Positions 6,212-6,772 of a stretch of DNA of 6,772 bases are shown one piece after another. Numbering within the stretch: position 1 is the first letter of the stretch; every line of letters begins with the position of its first letter. The position numbers were made by a program, and so were the translations under genes. A model generated the notes under the pieces. The model saw only the letters and a program-made list of their open reading frames with translations. It searched no databases and had not been told where the DNA came from. Source of the stretch: Bryobacteraceae bacterium (GTDB lineage Bacteria; Acidobacteriota; Terriglobia; Bryobacterales; Bryobacteraceae); assembly GCA_025929455.1 (NCBI GenBank), contig JAICMB010000181.1, positions 1 to 6,772 on the forward strand, read 5' to 3'.

Positions 6212-6771
6212 TGCTGTGGATGGTCCGGCACGGCGAGACGGAATGGAGCCGCTCCGGCGCGCATACTAGCTTTACCGATTTACCGTTAACAGATGAAGGA
6301 CGGCGGCGCGCGGAGGCGATCGGTGAGGCGCTGCGCGGGCGCCGCTTTGCCCTGGTTCTGACGAGTCCGCTGGCAAGGGCACGCGAAACATGCGAGTTGG
6401 CCGGGTTCGGCGGTCAGGCGCAGATCGAACCCAATCTCGCGGAGTGGAACTACGGCGACTACGAAGGGCGCACCACGGCGGACATTCGCAAGGAACGGCC
6501 GGGCTGGTCGCTATGGCGCGACGGCGCGCCGAACGGCGAACCGGTGGCGCATGCGGGCGAGCGCGCCGACGCCGTGATCGCGCGCTGCGATGGCGACACG
6601 CTGTTGTTCGCCCACGGCCATCTCCTGCGGATCATGGCGGCACGGTGGCTAGGGCTGCCGGCCGATGCGGGTCGCTTGTTCGCGCTCGGTACAGGCACCA
6701 TTAGCGTGCTCGGGCACGAGCGGGAAATCCGCGTGATCGATCGCTGGAACCTCGACCCCGCAGGGTTGTAG
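6211..6771 (+). CDS. Histidine phosphatase superfamily protein (phosphoglycerate mutase-like)
   Basis: A complete 186-residue enzyme of the branch-1 histidine phosphatases. The N-terminal MLWMVRHGETEW carries Arg7 and the phosphorylated nucleophile His8. LTSPLARARET holds the conserved phosphate-binding Arg56. Glu78 in LAEWNYGDYEGRT is the likely acid/base residue, and His135 in FAHGHLLR completes the pocket. The superfamily removes or transfers phosphate on small molecules or proteins; the EWNYGDYEG region resembles GpmB/CobC-like phosphatases and not the larger dPGM mutases, but the substrate cannot be told. ATG 6211 overlaps the Uma2 stop (TAATG), and GGGAG at 6204-6208 is a strong but close ribosome-binding site. 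ATG 6220 is another possible start, and the GTG at 6190 is unlikely. The gene ends two bases from the window edge, so any further operon members are unseen. Confidence 0.93.
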   Translation: MLWMVRHGETEWSRSGAHTSFTDLPLTDEGRRRAEAIGEALRGRRFALVLTSPLARARETCELAGFGGQAQIEPNLAEWNYGDYEGRTTADIRKERPGWSLWRDGAPNGEPVAHAGERADAVIARCDGDTLLFAHGHLLRIMAARWLGLPADAGRLFALGTGTISVLGHEREIRVIDRWNLDPAGL

Positions 6772-6772
6772 C

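Overview
This is a GC-rich bacterial window (by eye a little over 60% G+C) carrying a signal-transduction cluster and an accessory tail. No taxonomic marker is present. The mix of stand-alone and fused CheB/CheR-type proteins, a NarL-type regulator and a Uma2 (DUF820) protein fits soil Acidobacteriota or similar environmental lineages, but this is a weak inference.

Layout: (1) Positions 3-182 hold the 3' end of an unrecognised plus-strand gene. (2) Positions 183-283 lie between convergent genes and hold a perfect 10-bp hairpin at 198-223, followed on the minus strand by a T-run, so it probably terminates the minus-strand unit. (3) Positions 1261-284 (minus) hold a stand-alone CheB-type methylesterase gene that looks decayed. 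An in-frame amber codon (613-611) separates the catalytic domain from its Cys-containing C-terminal region. A stretch of roughly 18-20 residues is missing after 'DGEKFLPY', and a conserved Cys in the C-terminal motif is Arg. (4) Positions 1262-1306 form a short divergent intergenic spacer with overlapping -10-like boxes. (5) Positions 1307-4720 (plus) encode a very large hybrid sensor: CheB, CheR, a PAS-like domain, a long NEEL-heptad coiled coil, a second PAS, then a HisKA_3/HATPase kinase. (6) Positions 4717-5340 encode its partner, a NarL/FixJ response regulator, joined by an ATGA overlap. (7) Positions 5341-5435 hold a sigma70-like promoter, overlapping inverted repeats and a direct repeat. 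(8) Positions 5436-6771 hold a small unknown protein, a Uma2-family PD-(D/E)xK nuclease-like protein, and a histidine phosphatase whose start overlaps the Uma2 stop by one base.

The hybrid kinase and regulator very likely form a two-component system. The kinase would phosphorylate its own histidine and pass the phosphate to Asp56 of the regulator, which then binds DNA. The fused CheB and CheR domains suggest a link to methylation-type adaptation, although the CheR domain departs from consensus at a conserved motif (CRHLLIHL where CRNLLIYL is usual). No receptor, CheA or CheW gene is in view. I found no clearly new system. The most notable points are the decaying CheB paralogue next to an intact fused CheB, the altered CheR motif, and the small unknown protein leading the Uma2 and phosphatase genes.
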